Shown: positions 42,901 to 50,368 of the stretch, piece after piece
Position numbering within the stretch: the first letter of the stretch is position 1
Layout of the letters: each line of letters starts with the position of its first letter
Source: CAZAYP01 sp964489425 [NCBI: uncultured Verrucomicrobiota bacterium]
Lineage (GTDB): Bacteria; Verrucomicrobiota; Kiritimatiellia; RZYC01
Direction: 5' to 3'
NCBI GenBank assembly: GCA_964489425.1
Contig: CAZAYP010000034.1
Coordinates: 1 to 57,889 of the forward strand
Length of the DNA: 57,889 nucleotides
Made by a program: the position numbers and the translations under genes
Notes under the pieces: generated by a model
What the model saw: only the letters and a program-made list of their open reading frames with translations
Told to the model about the DNA's origin: nothing
The model's database searches: none

Positions 42901-45261
42901 GGCGGCGCGGCGTCCGATTACCTCGAATTCGCCAAGCAGAAACGCTTTGCGGTGCCGAACTGGACGGTCGAATCGTGGGTGCGCCGCGATCCCCTGGACG
43001 TGGACGGCGGGATCATCATCCAGCGCTGGGTGGCCACGAACATGTGCAGCTTTGAGCTGGGGCTGGGCGACGGGACGGTCGCCACGGCCCCGGTGAACGT
43101 GCCGTATGTGAAGTATTCCGGCGTGAACGGGTCCAACGTCATCTGCAGCGGCAGCGCGGCCCTGGGCACCAACTGGACGCACGTGGCGGGCGTTTACGAG
43201 TATAGCCGCCGGCTCCTGAGCCTGTACATCAACGGCGGTAAAACCAGCACCGCGGCGCAGGCGCTGAGCTCCCCCGCCATTTATGCCGGCGGCCCGGTGA
43301 TCCAGCGGATTGGCCGCGGGCTGCGCGGCAACCTGGACGAACTGCGCATCTGGAGCGCGGCGCGTACCGACACGGAGATCAAAAAGTATTTTGACCTCAC
43401 GGTGCCCACCTCCAGCGAGAACCTGGCGGGTTACTATCGCTTTGATGACAACACCAGCTACAAGACCAACCCGCTCACCGGCACCAGCCGCAATAATCTT
43501 TCCGCCCGCGGCCTGCCGGTCAATCCCTGGCGCTGGGGCCAGGTGCAGGACTGCGTGGCGGCCTACAATACCGACTGGGGCGAGCGCTGGGTGCACGCCG
43601 CGTCCATGCTCGGCAACGTGCGGTTTTCGGCCAACGGCGATGCGGCCCTGGACAACCCGCCGTCGCTGCAGGTACTGATCTACCCGACGGAAGCCGTCAA
43701 TGCCGGGGCGCGCTGGTACCTGCTGACCGAGAGCGGGAACCTGTACCCCAGCGGCTACATCCTGACCTCCGGCCTGACCACCGGCCTGTACACGCTGGCC
43801 TTCAGCCCCGTGGGCGGGTGGCGCACGCCGGACAACATCCAGGTGTTCCTGCGCAACAACACGCTCACCATCACCAACGTCACCTACACCCAGAACGCCA
43901 GCCTGCGCGTGAGCATTTCCGGCCCGGCCGAGGCCCGCTGGCGCGTGTATGGCAGCACCGTGTATTCCAACTGGCTGGCCAGTGGCAGCACCCTGACGAA
44001 CCTGCAGCCGACCACGTACCCGGTCGAGTTCCTGCCGGTGGCCGGCTGGTCGACCCCGGCCACCACCAACCTGCTGGTGGCGAGCGGCGAGCTGAACTCG
44101 TACACGTTCACCTACCTCCAGGTGTCCACCGGGCTGCGGGTCTACATCAACCCGTCCGCCGCTGTGACCGCCGGTGCGCGCTGGCGGATCATCGGTGGCT
44201 CGTGGATGGACAGCGGCATGTTCCTGGGCGTGGAAGCCGGAACCTACACCGTGGAGTTCACGGATGGCTTGAACGGCTGGTACACGCCGGACGACGTGGT
44301 TGCCGTGGTCTCGAACGGCTATACAAGCGAGAAGAGCGGCTACTACTACCAGATCCAGATCCTCGGCGGATTGGGCACGGATCCCGGGCTGTTCAACCAG
44401 CCGCGCGGCTTGGCGTACGATGCCACCGACTCGGTGCTGTACGTGGCCGATTATGGCAACAACCGGATCCAGCGGTATTATCCGCTCCTGAATACCTGGT
44501 CCGTGCTTGGCACCAATGGGACCACGGCCGGCCGGTTCCGCCAACCCATGGGCGTCTGGCTGGATAGTGCGCGGAATATCTATGTTGCGGACAGCGCCAA
44601 CAACCGGGTGCAGAAGTTGGACATCCTCAGCAGCGTGTGGACCGTCTGGGGCGGGACCAGCCCGGGGACCGGCGCCGGCCAGTTCAATGTTCCGGTCAAC
44701 GGGGCCGCGGACAGCAGCGCGATTTACGTGGCGGACATCGGCAACAATCGCATCCAGAAATATTACGGCAGCACCTGGTCGACCTTCATCACCGACGGGT
44801 TTGCCGAGAACCAGGTCCGCCTGCCCCAGAGCATCGTGTTTGCCAATTCCTATTGCTACGTGGCGGATTTTGCCAGCACCCTGGGCGGCCCGCGCATCCG
44901 CAAGTTCACCACGGGCGGCGCGTTCACCAAGACCATTGGCAGCACCAACAGCTACCAGGGCACGTTGACCAAGGTGGGCGCGATGTGCCTGAGCCTCAGC
45001 AACAACCTGGCGGTGGCCGACCGCGACAGCAACCGCATCCTCGCCTTCAGCCTGGGCGCCGAGACCTGGAACGTCCAGCCGCTGCTGAGCGGCCTGGTGG
45101 ACCGGCCCGAGGGGATCGCCTGGAATGGCGGCAACCGGCTGTATATCGCCGATACCTATCACAACCGCATCATCGTGCTGACCCTGGCGGGCGAGCCGGA
45201 GCCGCCGGCGCCGACCACCGGCCCGGTGATCCCGGCGCTGCTGCTGCTCTTGTCACCCTGA
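36937..45261 (+). CDS. giant 2774-residue LamG / TSP3 / PEGA-like / NHL surface protein
   Basis: A signal peptide (VAVLAGLGQAAWGA) and an N-terminal beta domain (to about 245) come first. Two long tandem units follow (about 248-1338 and 1339-2470). Each unit has a LamG-like domain (AERSLD, then VECWVYPKGDGNGTI), a DQDGD-x-LPEWW Ca-binding motif, a beta domain (LKLYTPGM), a thrombospondin type-3 block (DDDSDNNG-x-PDG), a second LamG domain and three PEGA-like repeats of about 80 residues (AGARW to PGW). Residues about 2477-2755 form an NHL-type propeller (LYVADYGNNRIQRY). The C-terminus is hydrophobic (PVIPALLLLLSP) without LPXTG. A GGAGG ribosome site is present. Its place between the alignment genes and the secretin suggests a pilus- or secretin-dependent adhesin. 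Confidence 0.85.
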   Translation: MKSMVRIGAWWIGVAVLAGLGQAAWGAPVFFPESVNIPAGNQVYLQVTNLNISTNFSPSEISITAANPDEAAVSPNVITQTLTWTYTTSGGYFQVYNADVGFFAAGRRPNNGVAINARVRRTLANNPTVIVTEDVTCIATVTPTVVSFAAMPRLSLQQVYPATLIWTNNSFASLLMTIVCSNLSVARLGTDPSGGPFADTIQVEIPPYESEATFYITAAGVGTAGIYAIAGPYITGLSVVVSTNLALEDPDADGVPTPVEYQDKTHPLHPMSSTNYAERSLDFSRMAPLYPSGITIPQASFDFRTNGWAVECWVYPKGDGNGTILSMGSFIDTNIWVGLENYRPKATIWTIPTGKITVGGVGQNGSIQQLPTNEWSHIACVWSPDRNSFEMFVNGVLLIAWETMATPYVRAHWAYMGQGFSEGAIDEVRIWSYDRSWSDIAYWHKRIYPAPVAYVATPFYGQPLQLYYRFDDATTQLVDYAYLNDANYFLQTSVDLTTNSPAVSALGSDDQDGDFLPEWWVGLHNLDQYPTLNGGPTNVFIAWINDIGYWRVYYYRSIMAYTSVGITNNYWLDTTDNMYYRPKTGMGWDGRYSGFLKYVYLTQVPNEGILKLYTPGMLAVKAYVNGTLVTPEGAEGDIYQTLDVTDNLKLGRNAIYVFCESVISYYLDIERTQHKPNPQKYDVVWEGAQGKFDAELLADGAPLIRRGDHSRADPRAVWFCQIWSTYVGQSQPLPDAKERAIFNQDYGLPFDADTDDFNAYYEYFSGTNPQDDDSDNNGVPDGYEDFDGDGLVNRDEQTKGTQPLLPDTDDDSVQDGLDSLGNSTPASALSSTNSLAMVFGGNAEDYVEFPIQSRFALENWTVEAWVFREAAEADGGVIVQRKVSTNAINYEIGLGNGSTLTAATNVPYVRFMSVAGSNVVVTSGEALGVGWTHVAASYEYERRLLKLFVNGALTNTASLVLQSPALFAGGPVQQRIGPGLLGMVDEVRIWNVARTDEEIKETYQETVPVTTPNLAGYYRFDDNTSYATSSVPITGTSQNNRSQHFHGLPQQPWRWGQVQDCVVNYITDWWNKWDYAATLHGNSQFSTNGAGALQNPPSLQITLLPPDVVKAGARWTISGDGSWNWYQSGYVLSSGLSSGQYDVVFSQIPGWTTPSNLMISLQNNQIYSTNIAYLRNGNLRIQLLPQDAVTAGAKWRAPALGSTNWLDTNTTITNITPGLYYIEFLALPGWQSPGATNVVVPSGQTISYNGVYTRISQPVTAIRVDITPPGAVAAGAQWKVLGNNVTSDWQVTGGMYPVSPGLYVVSFRDVFGWVKPPSALVIVSESVTTSYAGEYYPSDLDTDGDGLFDYDELNVYFTDRLNQDTDDDGVDDKAEMTRDLTSPVHPMSSTNFHERSLDMGRVPAAGMPVPSANRYYVGSAGWTVETWIRPGADGNGLIFGLTNATDGQEFMVMLENYRPKAQILSASNVMVTVGGVGQFGSIQQLPRDEWSHVACVWAPERDSFELYLNGLLLIAQQTLANPNFKSGRAVVAQGFADGYLDEFRTWPYARSADEVSYWFNRLFPAPSSYVQTPLYGTVNTYFRFDDAGKSLVDFAYLPELVTGFAGTNYFVRFTNDITVIDPAFSPLGVDDQDGDGLPEWWAGLHNLDQYPSIDYGPIPLFAMIYDCDHPTPEAGGPVWTNDFDKDNSMIARVDFAKTFRAYSSIGATNALGGGRYWVDEVDNMVYEPRDVSLGYDGRYVTFMKYVYLAQVPRAGTLKLFTPGMKSTIAFVNGVRVTPTDQEDGTYQTLEVANQLKVGRNMIYVYCVSGYDKYHDYSRLTSANSGDDCTFEGVYGKFDASFSCDGQTMIVRGDHTRNDPRAVWFCQTWSTAIQGQNPKPPFADSASRAAPGNADYGLPLNTDTDTLNANYEFSVGSNPHDDDSDNNGIPDGHEDYDGDGLVNIDEQSLGADALLPDTDDDGQMDGIDAMGNNSPANALSSTSSLSMVFGGAASDYLEFAKQKRFAVPNWTVESWVRRDPLDVDGGIIIQRWVATNMCSFELGLGDGTVATAPVNVPYVKYSGVNGSNVICSGSAALGTNWTHVAGVYEYSRRLLSLYINGGKTSTAAQALSSPAIYAGGPVIQRIGRGLRGNLDELRIWSAARTDTEIKKYFDLTVPTSSENLAGYYRFDDNTSYKTNPLTGTSRNNLSARGLPVNPWRWGQVQDCVAAYNTDWGERWVHAASMLGNVRFSANGDAALDNPPSLQVLIYPTEAVNAGARWYLLTESGNLYPSGYILTSGLTTGLYTLAFSPVGGWRTPDNIQVFLRNNTLTITNVTYTQNASLRVSISGPAEARWRVYGSTVYSNWLASGSTLTNLQPTTYPVEFLPVAGWSTPATTNLLVASGELNSYTFTYLQVSTGLRVYINPSAAVTAGARWRIIGGSWMDSGMFLGVEAGTYTVEFTDGLNGWYTPDDVVAVVSNGYTSEKSGYYYQIQILGGLGTDPGLFNQPRGLAYDATDSVLYVADYGNNRIQRYYPLLNTWSVLGTNGTTAGRFRQPMGVWLDSARNIYVADSANNRVQKLDILSSVWTVWGGTSPGTGAGQFNVPVNGAADSSAIYVADIGNNRIQKYYGSTWSTFITDGFAENQVRLPQSIVFANSYCYVADFASTLGGPRIRKFTTGGAFTKTIGSTNSYQGTLTKVGAMCLSLSNNLAVADRDSNRILAFSLGAETWNVQPLLSGLVDRPEGIAWNGGNRLYIADTYHNRIIVLTLAGEPEPPAPTTGPVIPALLLLLSP

Positions 45262-45327
45262 CGCTGCGGGCAAGCAACCCATGTTAATAACGGAGCGCGT
45301 TAACCTAACCAGAACGGGAACCCAGAT

Positions 45328-47280
45328 ATGAAGAAAAATAGCGCAATCGGCATGATTTGGTCATTCGGCATCACCTGCCTGATCCTGTCAGCCTTTCACC
45401 AGGGCATGGGGCGGACGGCCCTGGCGGTGGATGATGAGCTGGGGTTGGGCGTGCCGGCGTCCTACAGCTTGGCCCAGGATAACGCCGCCCCCGCGGCCCC
45501 GGTGGTCCAGCCGGACCTGGCGCCGGTGAGCCAGACTCCGCCGCCCGTGGCCGAGATCGCGCCCCCCGCGGTCGAGGTGGTGGATGCTCCGGTGGTCACG
45601 GCCGAAGTCTCGCAGATCCCGCCCGAAGGCGCCGAGGTGTTCGTCGGCACCGCCATGGGTGGCGCCTCGACCACCAATACCAAGGTGTCCATCTCCCTGG
45701 ACCAGGTCCCGCTCATGGATGTGCTGCGCATGTTCACCCGGATTTCAGGGGCGAACATCGTGACCGGCACCAACAACCTCCAGCAGACGGTCACCGTCAG
45801 CATCCAGGACGTGGAATGGCAGGATGCCCTGACCGTGATCCTGGACTCCGCGGGCCTGGCCATGGTCCAGGCCAAGGGGAATATCTACACCATCGTTTCC
45901 AAGGGCGAACTGGCCACCGCGCCCCTGGATACCAGCACGTATAAGCTCAAGTTCCTGACGACCTCCGAGATGCTGCCGGTCGTGCAGAAGCTGATCGTCA
46001 GCCCGGGCGGATCCGTGTCCGCCGCCCCGGGCAACGTCCTGGTGATCAAGGAAACCATGGATCGACTCCTGATGATTACGAAAACCATGGACGAGATCGA
46101 CAAGCCGCGCCCGCAAGCCTTCATCGAGGCGAAGTTCGTGGAACTTAACAACAATGCCATCAAACGCCTGGGCGTTAACTGGCAGTCCCTGGGGGCCTAC
46201 ACCCTCGGCAGCCAGGGCGCGCTGACCTGGCGCTTGACCGACACCCGCGACCGGACGCAAAACCGGTCCGACTCCCTCGGCCTGACCGACACGCGCGCCC
46301 ACTCGGACACGGTGTCCAAGGACCAGAGCTTTGACGAGCGCAAGCTGGATTCCGGCCGGTTCGAGAATGTCACCCCGGTGTCGACAACGCATACCATTCA
46401 GGACACCATCAACCGGGGCCAGGACGTGGCCCACAATGAATCTGACACGTTTACCAAAACGCTCAACGATGTGCGCGCCGCGGTGCTTTCCGCCGACGAG
46501 TTTCGCGTGACCCTGAGCGCGCTCAAGCAGGACAGCGACATCTCCATCCTCTCCAACCCCAAGGTCGTGGTGCTCAGCGGGGAGGAAGCCTCCATCAACG
46601 TCGGCAACGAGATCCCCAACGTGCGCGCGCTGCCCCAGGGCGACAGCGGCGACCGTTACGCCTACGAGCTGAGCGGCTACATCCAGTCGGGCATCAACGT
46701 GAAGGTGACGCCGATTGTCCATACCGACGACAACATCAACCTGCGCATTACCCCGGAGATCCGGCGGCGCGACGAGGCGGATGACGTGGAGGCCGGCGGC
46801 ACCAAGTTCTTCGCGTTCACCACCTCCAAGGTGAACACCCAGTTCAACGTGCGCAACAACAACACCGTGGCCATCGGCGGCCTCATCCGCAACGAGGACA
46901 CGGATATTGTCACCAAGGTCCCCATCCTGGGCGACATCCCCGTGATCGGCACCTACCTGTTCCGCCACACCACCAAGGGCAAAAGCCAGGCGGAGATCGT
47001 GATCTTCGTGACGGTCGGCGTGATTACGGCTGAGGACATGGAAGCCAATTCCGGCGTGCCGTCCGAGGCCTTGCTGATTCACCGCGACATTGCCCGGCGG
47101 GCGTTGGAGACGGAAGAGGCCATGGCCGCGGCCGAGAAGAAGGTCCCCAAGGACAAAACCAGCGAGGAAAAGAAGCAGAAGGGCGCCGAGAAACGCAAGG
47201 CGTTCAAGGCCGAGGAGCACCAGCGCTTGCAGCAGGAACTGCTGCGGTACGAGGAAATGCTCAAGGAAATGAACAAATAA
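45328..47280 (+). CDS. pilQ: outer-membrane secretin (PilQ/GspD family)
   Basis: The product is 650 residues. A signal peptide and a Pro/Ala/Val linker (about 34-105) lead to an STN/N0 domain (VSISLDQVPLMDVLRMFTRI). One N1-type domain (YKLKFLTTSEMLPVVQKLI) and the secretin barrel follow (ISILSNPKVVVLSGEEASI and VPILGDIPVIGTYLFRHT). A polar Asp/Ser/Thr/Arg-rich segment (about 300-385) is inserted at the start of the barrel domain. No AMIN domain is seen. The last 75 residues are a Lys/Glu-rich helix where GspD has its S-domain. It forms the outer-membrane channel for the pilus. Confidence 0.9.
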   Translation: MKKNSAIGMIWSFGITCLILSAFHQGMGRTALAVDDELGLGVPASYSLAQDNAAPAAPVVQPDLAPVSQTPPPVAEIAPPAVEVVDAPVVTAEVSQIPPEGAEVFVGTAMGGASTTNTKVSISLDQVPLMDVLRMFTRISGANIVTGTNNLQQTVTVSIQDVEWQDALTVILDSAGLAMVQAKGNIYTIVSKGELATAPLDTSTYKLKFLTTSEMLPVVQKLIVSPGGSVSAAPGNVLVIKETMDRLLMITKTMDEIDKPRPQAFIEAKFVELNNNAIKRLGVNWQSLGAYTLGSQGALTWRLTDTRDRTQNRSDSLGLTDTRAHSDTVSKDQSFDERKLDSGRFENVTPVSTTHTIQDTINRGQDVAHNESDTFTKTLNDVRAAVLSADEFRVTLSALKQDSDISILSNPKVVVLSGEEASINVGNEIPNVRALPQGDSGDRYAYELSGYIQSGINVKVTPIVHTDDNINLRITPEIRRRDEADDVEAGGTKFFAFTTSKVNTQFNVRNNNTVAIGGLIRNEDTDIVTKVPILGDIPVIGTYLFRHTTKGKSQAEIVIFVTVGVITAEDMEANSGVPSEALLIHRDIARRALETEEAMAAAEKKVPKDKTSEEKKQKGAEKRKAFKAEEHQRLQQELLRYEEMLKEMNK

Positions 47281-47325
47281 CATTGTCCAGGTCTCAACCC
47301 AACTCAGGAGCGAGGTAAAGGATCC

Positions 47326-47742
47326 ATGAAAAAACTTCAGGTGGGATGCGTGGTGGTGCTGATGGGCGCCGTGGCCGGCCTGCTCGCGGGCTGCGATGGC
47401 AGCAGTGATTCCAATGCCGCGGACCGCGCCACCGGGGAGTACCTGAGCAACCCGGCCGGCACCTATCACTTGGTGTCTTTTTTCGACTCCAATGATCCCA
47501 AGACCGTGTGGGAGCAGGGATTCGCCCGCGTCGATGGCAGCTACAACATCTGGTACACCTTGCGCCGGGTCCGGCGCCACTCGGAAACCGGCGATACCGA
47601 GGACCAGGCGTTCAATGTCCGCACCGTGGATCCCGGCTACATGTTTGATGGCGATACGCTCAGCTTCACCTTGGCTGATTCGGTCGGCGGCTACCGATCG
47701 TTCATCTGGGAACGCGACCCGTATCCCCTGCCGGTCGAGTAG
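47326..47742 (+). CDS. small lipoprotein
   Basis: The product is 138 residues. The lipobox LLAGC follows a basic, hydrophobic signal. The mature part has a beta-rich, aromatic sequence (GTYHLVSFFDSNDPKTVWEQGF, YNIWYTLRRVRRHSETGD) resembling a small lipocalin-like or META-type domain, but no family is clear. It follows the secretin by 45 bases and could be a pilotin or accessory by position. A strong terminator comes next. Confidence 0.75.
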   Translation: MKKLQVGCVVVLMGAVAGLLAGCDGSSDSNAADRATGEYLSNPAGTYHLVSFFDSNDPKTVWEQGFARVDGSYNIWYTLRRVRRHSETGDTEDQAFNVRTVDPGYMFDGDTLSFTLADSVGGYRSFIWERDPYPLPVE

Positions 47743-47784
47743 ACCGCTGCGGTCAACCCTGGCCGGGCTGCTGCCGGCACCGAA

Positions 47785-47820
47785 CCGCCACCCGCGCCCG
47801 CGGGTGGCGGATTCTTTTTT
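47785..47820 (+). terminator. intrinsic terminator ending the pilM-secretin operon
   Basis: A 10-base stem (CCGCCACCCG / CGGGTGGCGG), extended by one C-G pair inside, is followed by ATTCTTTTTT. It lies about 43 bases after the lipoprotein stop. Confidence 0.92.
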
Positions 47821-47912
47821 GCAGGCCATGGGCCGCGTGTTGGCCTTGATTTTAGCGACCATCTGGCGCATGATCGCCTGGTTATGCAACCGTGGATGGC
47901 GAGGAATAGACG

Positions 47913-49211
47913 ATGAAAAAATTTGGCATCGGATTGCTGGGATTCGGCACCGTGGGCGCCGGCGTGGTGGAGGGATTGCAGAAGCATGGTGACCTGATCG
48001 CCAAGCGCACCGGCCTGGAACTGGCGCTGCGGCGGGTGGCGGACCTGGACTTGACCCGCGACCGCGGAGTGACCCTCGCCCCGGGCGTGCTGACCCAGGA
48101 TGCCATGGGCGTCATCGACGATCCCAAGGTGGACATTGTCGTCGAACTGATCGGGGGCACCCAGGTGGCCCGGGAGTTGATGCTCAAGGCATTGCGCGCC
48201 AACAAACCGGTCATCACCGCCAACAAGGCCTTGCTGGCGGAGCATGGCGATGAAATATTCCTGACGGCCAAGGAGTGCAACACGGATCTTTTCTTCGAGG
48301 CCAGCGTGGGCGGCGGGATCCCGGTCATTCGCGCCCTGCGCGAAGGTTTGATCGCCAACCATGTCGAGGCCATCTACGGCATTGTGAACGGCACCTGCAA
48401 CTATATCCTGACCCAGATGGAGCGTGGGGGGCGGCCCTTTGAGGATGTGCTGGCGGATGCCCAGCGGCAGGGGTTTGCGGAGCTGGATCCCGGCTTGGAC
48501 ATCGATGGCATCGACACCGCGCACAAGGCCATCATCCTGGCCTCGCTGGCGTATGGGTTCACCATTCCCATGGGCCAGGTGGCGTGCGAGGGCATCCGCG
48601 GGTTGGCCAACCTGGACCTGCAGTACGCGCTGGACCTCGGGTACCGCATCAAGCTGCTGGCGGTGATCCAGTACCGCGCCGACGGCATCGAGATCAGCGT
48701 GCACCCGGCGCTGGTGCCGCTGGAGCACATGCTGGCCTCGGTGGATGGCGTCTACAACGGCATCCTGGTGCGCGGCGACGTGGTCGGGGATACCTTGTAC
48801 TACGGGCGCGGCGCCGGCCGCGCGCCCACGGCCAGCGCCGTGCTGGGCGACATTGTCGATGCCGCCCGCAACCTGGCCATGCACTCGGCGCGCCGCGTAC
48901 CGGCCTTCCCCAGCTACGAGCACTATGGCCGGATCCGCGTCGTGGGCGATACCGACACCCGCTATTACCTGCGCCTGGCCCTGCTGGACAAGCCGGGCAT
49001 CATCGCGCGGGTCGCGCATATCCTGGGCACCCACCAGATCAGCATCGCCGCCCTCATCCAGAAGGAGGCCCGCAGCGGGGAACACGTGCCGGTGATCATC
49101 CTGACCCACGTGGCCAAGGAACAGCATTTCCGCGATGCGCTGCGCGAGATCGACGCCATGGACGTGGTGGGCGCGCCCACGGTGCGCCTGCGCATTGAAG
49201 ATTTCACATGA
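47913..49211 (+). CDS. hom: homoserine dehydrogenase
   Basis: The product is 432 residues. The NAD(P) site GLLGFGTVGAGVVEGL is followed by VVELIGG and VITANKALL. The catalytic region has YGIVNGTCNYIL and AELDPGLDIDGIDTAHKAIIL, and a C-terminal ACT domain (YLRLALLDKPGIIARVAHIL) probably binds threonine. It reduces aspartate semialdehyde to homoserine. A GAGGA site precedes the ATG. Its stop overlaps the next start (ATGA), so the aspartate-family genes are coupled. Confidence 0.96.
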   Translation: MKKFGIGLLGFGTVGAGVVEGLQKHGDLIAKRTGLELALRRVADLDLTRDRGVTLAPGVLTQDAMGVIDDPKVDIVVELIGGTQVARELMLKALRANKPVITANKALLAEHGDEIFLTAKECNTDLFFEASVGGGIPVIRALREGLIANHVEAIYGIVNGTCNYILTQMERGGRPFEDVLADAQRQGFAELDPGLDIDGIDTAHKAIILASLAYGFTIPMGQVACEGIRGLANLDLQYALDLGYRIKLLAVIQYRADGIEISVHPALVPLEHMLASVDGVYNGILVRGDVVGDTLYYGRGAGRAPTASAVLGDIVDAARNLAMHSARRVPAFPSYEHYGRIRVVGDTDTRYYLRLALLDKPGIIARVAHILGTHQISIAALIQKEARSGEHVPVIILTHVAKEQHFRDALREIDAMDVVGAPTVRLRIEDFT

Positions 49212-50368
49212 AAACCGTGGTGGTGGTCTACGAGGCGGCCGCGGATCGCCCCCTGGCCGAGCTGCAGGGCCGCACGCCGCTGCAGGTGGCGCGCTGCCCG
49301 TATGCCACCGCCCTGGCCGAAGCCGGGGCCACGGGCATGGTCGTGCCGGCGCTCGAAGGGGTGCCGCTGCGGCCGGAATCGTTCCTGGCCATGCTGCTGG
49401 GCGCGCCAGCCTCGGCCGCCCAGGCCTTGCAGCCGGGCCCGGCTGAAGCCACGGGGATCCTGGATCCCGGCAGCCATTGCCGGTACGCATTCTGCGGGCG
49501 GCTGGTGACCTGGGCCGACGAGCGCGTTGTCGACTGGGTCCCGCGGGGCCTCAGCCTGGAAGAGACGCGCGGCCTGGCGGCAACCCTGGCCGACCCGCCG
49601 CTGCTCCATGACCTGGAGTTGCGGATTACGGCCCCGGGCCGGCTCGTGACGCTGTTGCGCCAGTGGCCGCCGGACGGGGAGCCGGCCAGCGGGCGCGCCT
49701 GGACCCTTGAGGATTTCCCCGCGTGGCTGCTGGCTGCCTCCCACGCCCGGCTGACCAGCCATCCCATTAACGAGGTGCGGCTGGATTTGAAGGAAAACCC
49801 GGCCAACGCCGTGGCGTTGTGGGGGGGCGGGGCGTTGCCGGCGGCGGTGGATGCATTCCTGCTGCGGCGGGAGGGCGCCCGGGGCGTGATGGTGACCAAC
49901 AGCCTCATGGCCCGGGGCCTGGCCCGGATGTTCGGCATGCACGACCTGCCCCTGGCGCTTGCAGACACCGCGCCCCGGGCGGGGCCCGCGTTCAAGCTTG
50001 CGCCCGTGATGGATGCGCTGCAGTCCAGCGATGTCTGCGTGGTGTACATGGCGGCGCCCGGCGGCAACGGCGACTACGGGCCGCCGGTCGAAAAAATCCG
50101 TCTCCTGGAGGCGTGGGATGCCCATGTGCTCGGGCCGCTATTAAGTATATTGCAGGCCGTGGGCGGTTATCGTATACTGTTGGTGTCAGATGGCATGGTC
50201 GCGCGCGGGGACCGCCAGCCACTCGCGGCTCCGGTCCCGTTTGTATTTTATGATGAGGCCATGGCCGAGGATGATGTGCGGCATTGGGACGAACAGACAT
50301 GCCTGCGCGGAGCGCTGGGCGAGGGCGAGATCGCCCGCCTCGCGGGGCTGATAAGGAATGGGAACTGA
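49208..50368 (+). CDS. ApgM-family phosphoglycerate mutase homologue with lost metal ligands
   Basis: The product is 386 residues with the overall ApgM layout (TPLQVARCPYATALAEAGATG, KIRLLEAWDAHVLGPLL, PVPFVFYDE). In many bacteria an ApgM-like gene beside hom and lysC is thought to act as homoserine kinase. Here the usual metal/catalytic positions are changed: the N-terminal GDGMAD is YEAAAD, the GSD serine region is PES, DEAGH is GGNGD and the late DH is DG. Most ligands for the two metal ions are therefore absent. It could be a pseudoenzyme or a regulator. It is coupled to hom upstream and lysC downstream by overlapping codons. Confidence 0.75.
   Translation: MKTVVVVYEAAADRPLAELQGRTPLQVARCPYATALAEAGATGMVVPALEGVPLRPESFLAMLLGAPASAAQALQPGPAEATGILDPGSHCRYAFCGRLVTWADERVVDWVPRGLSLEETRGLAATLADPPLLHDLELRITAPGRLVTLLRQWPPDGEPASGRAWTLEDFPAWLLAASHARLTSHPINEVRLDLKENPANAVALWGGGALPAAVDAFLLRREGARGVMVTNSLMARGLARMFGMHDLPLALADTAPRAGPAFKLAPVMDALQSSDVCVVYMAAPGGNGDYGPPVEKIRLLEAWDAHVLGPLLSILQAVGGYRILLVSDGMVARGDRQPLAAPVPFVFYDEAMAEDDVRHWDEQTCLRGALGEGEIARLAGLIRNGN

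Noticed and set aside
39229-45162. Open frame of nearly 2,000 codons on the minus strand inside the giant gene
   Set aside because: It is antisense to a clearly coding frame, and its product is His/Gly/Arg/Val-rich without domains. GC-rich codon use leaves stop-free antisense frames.
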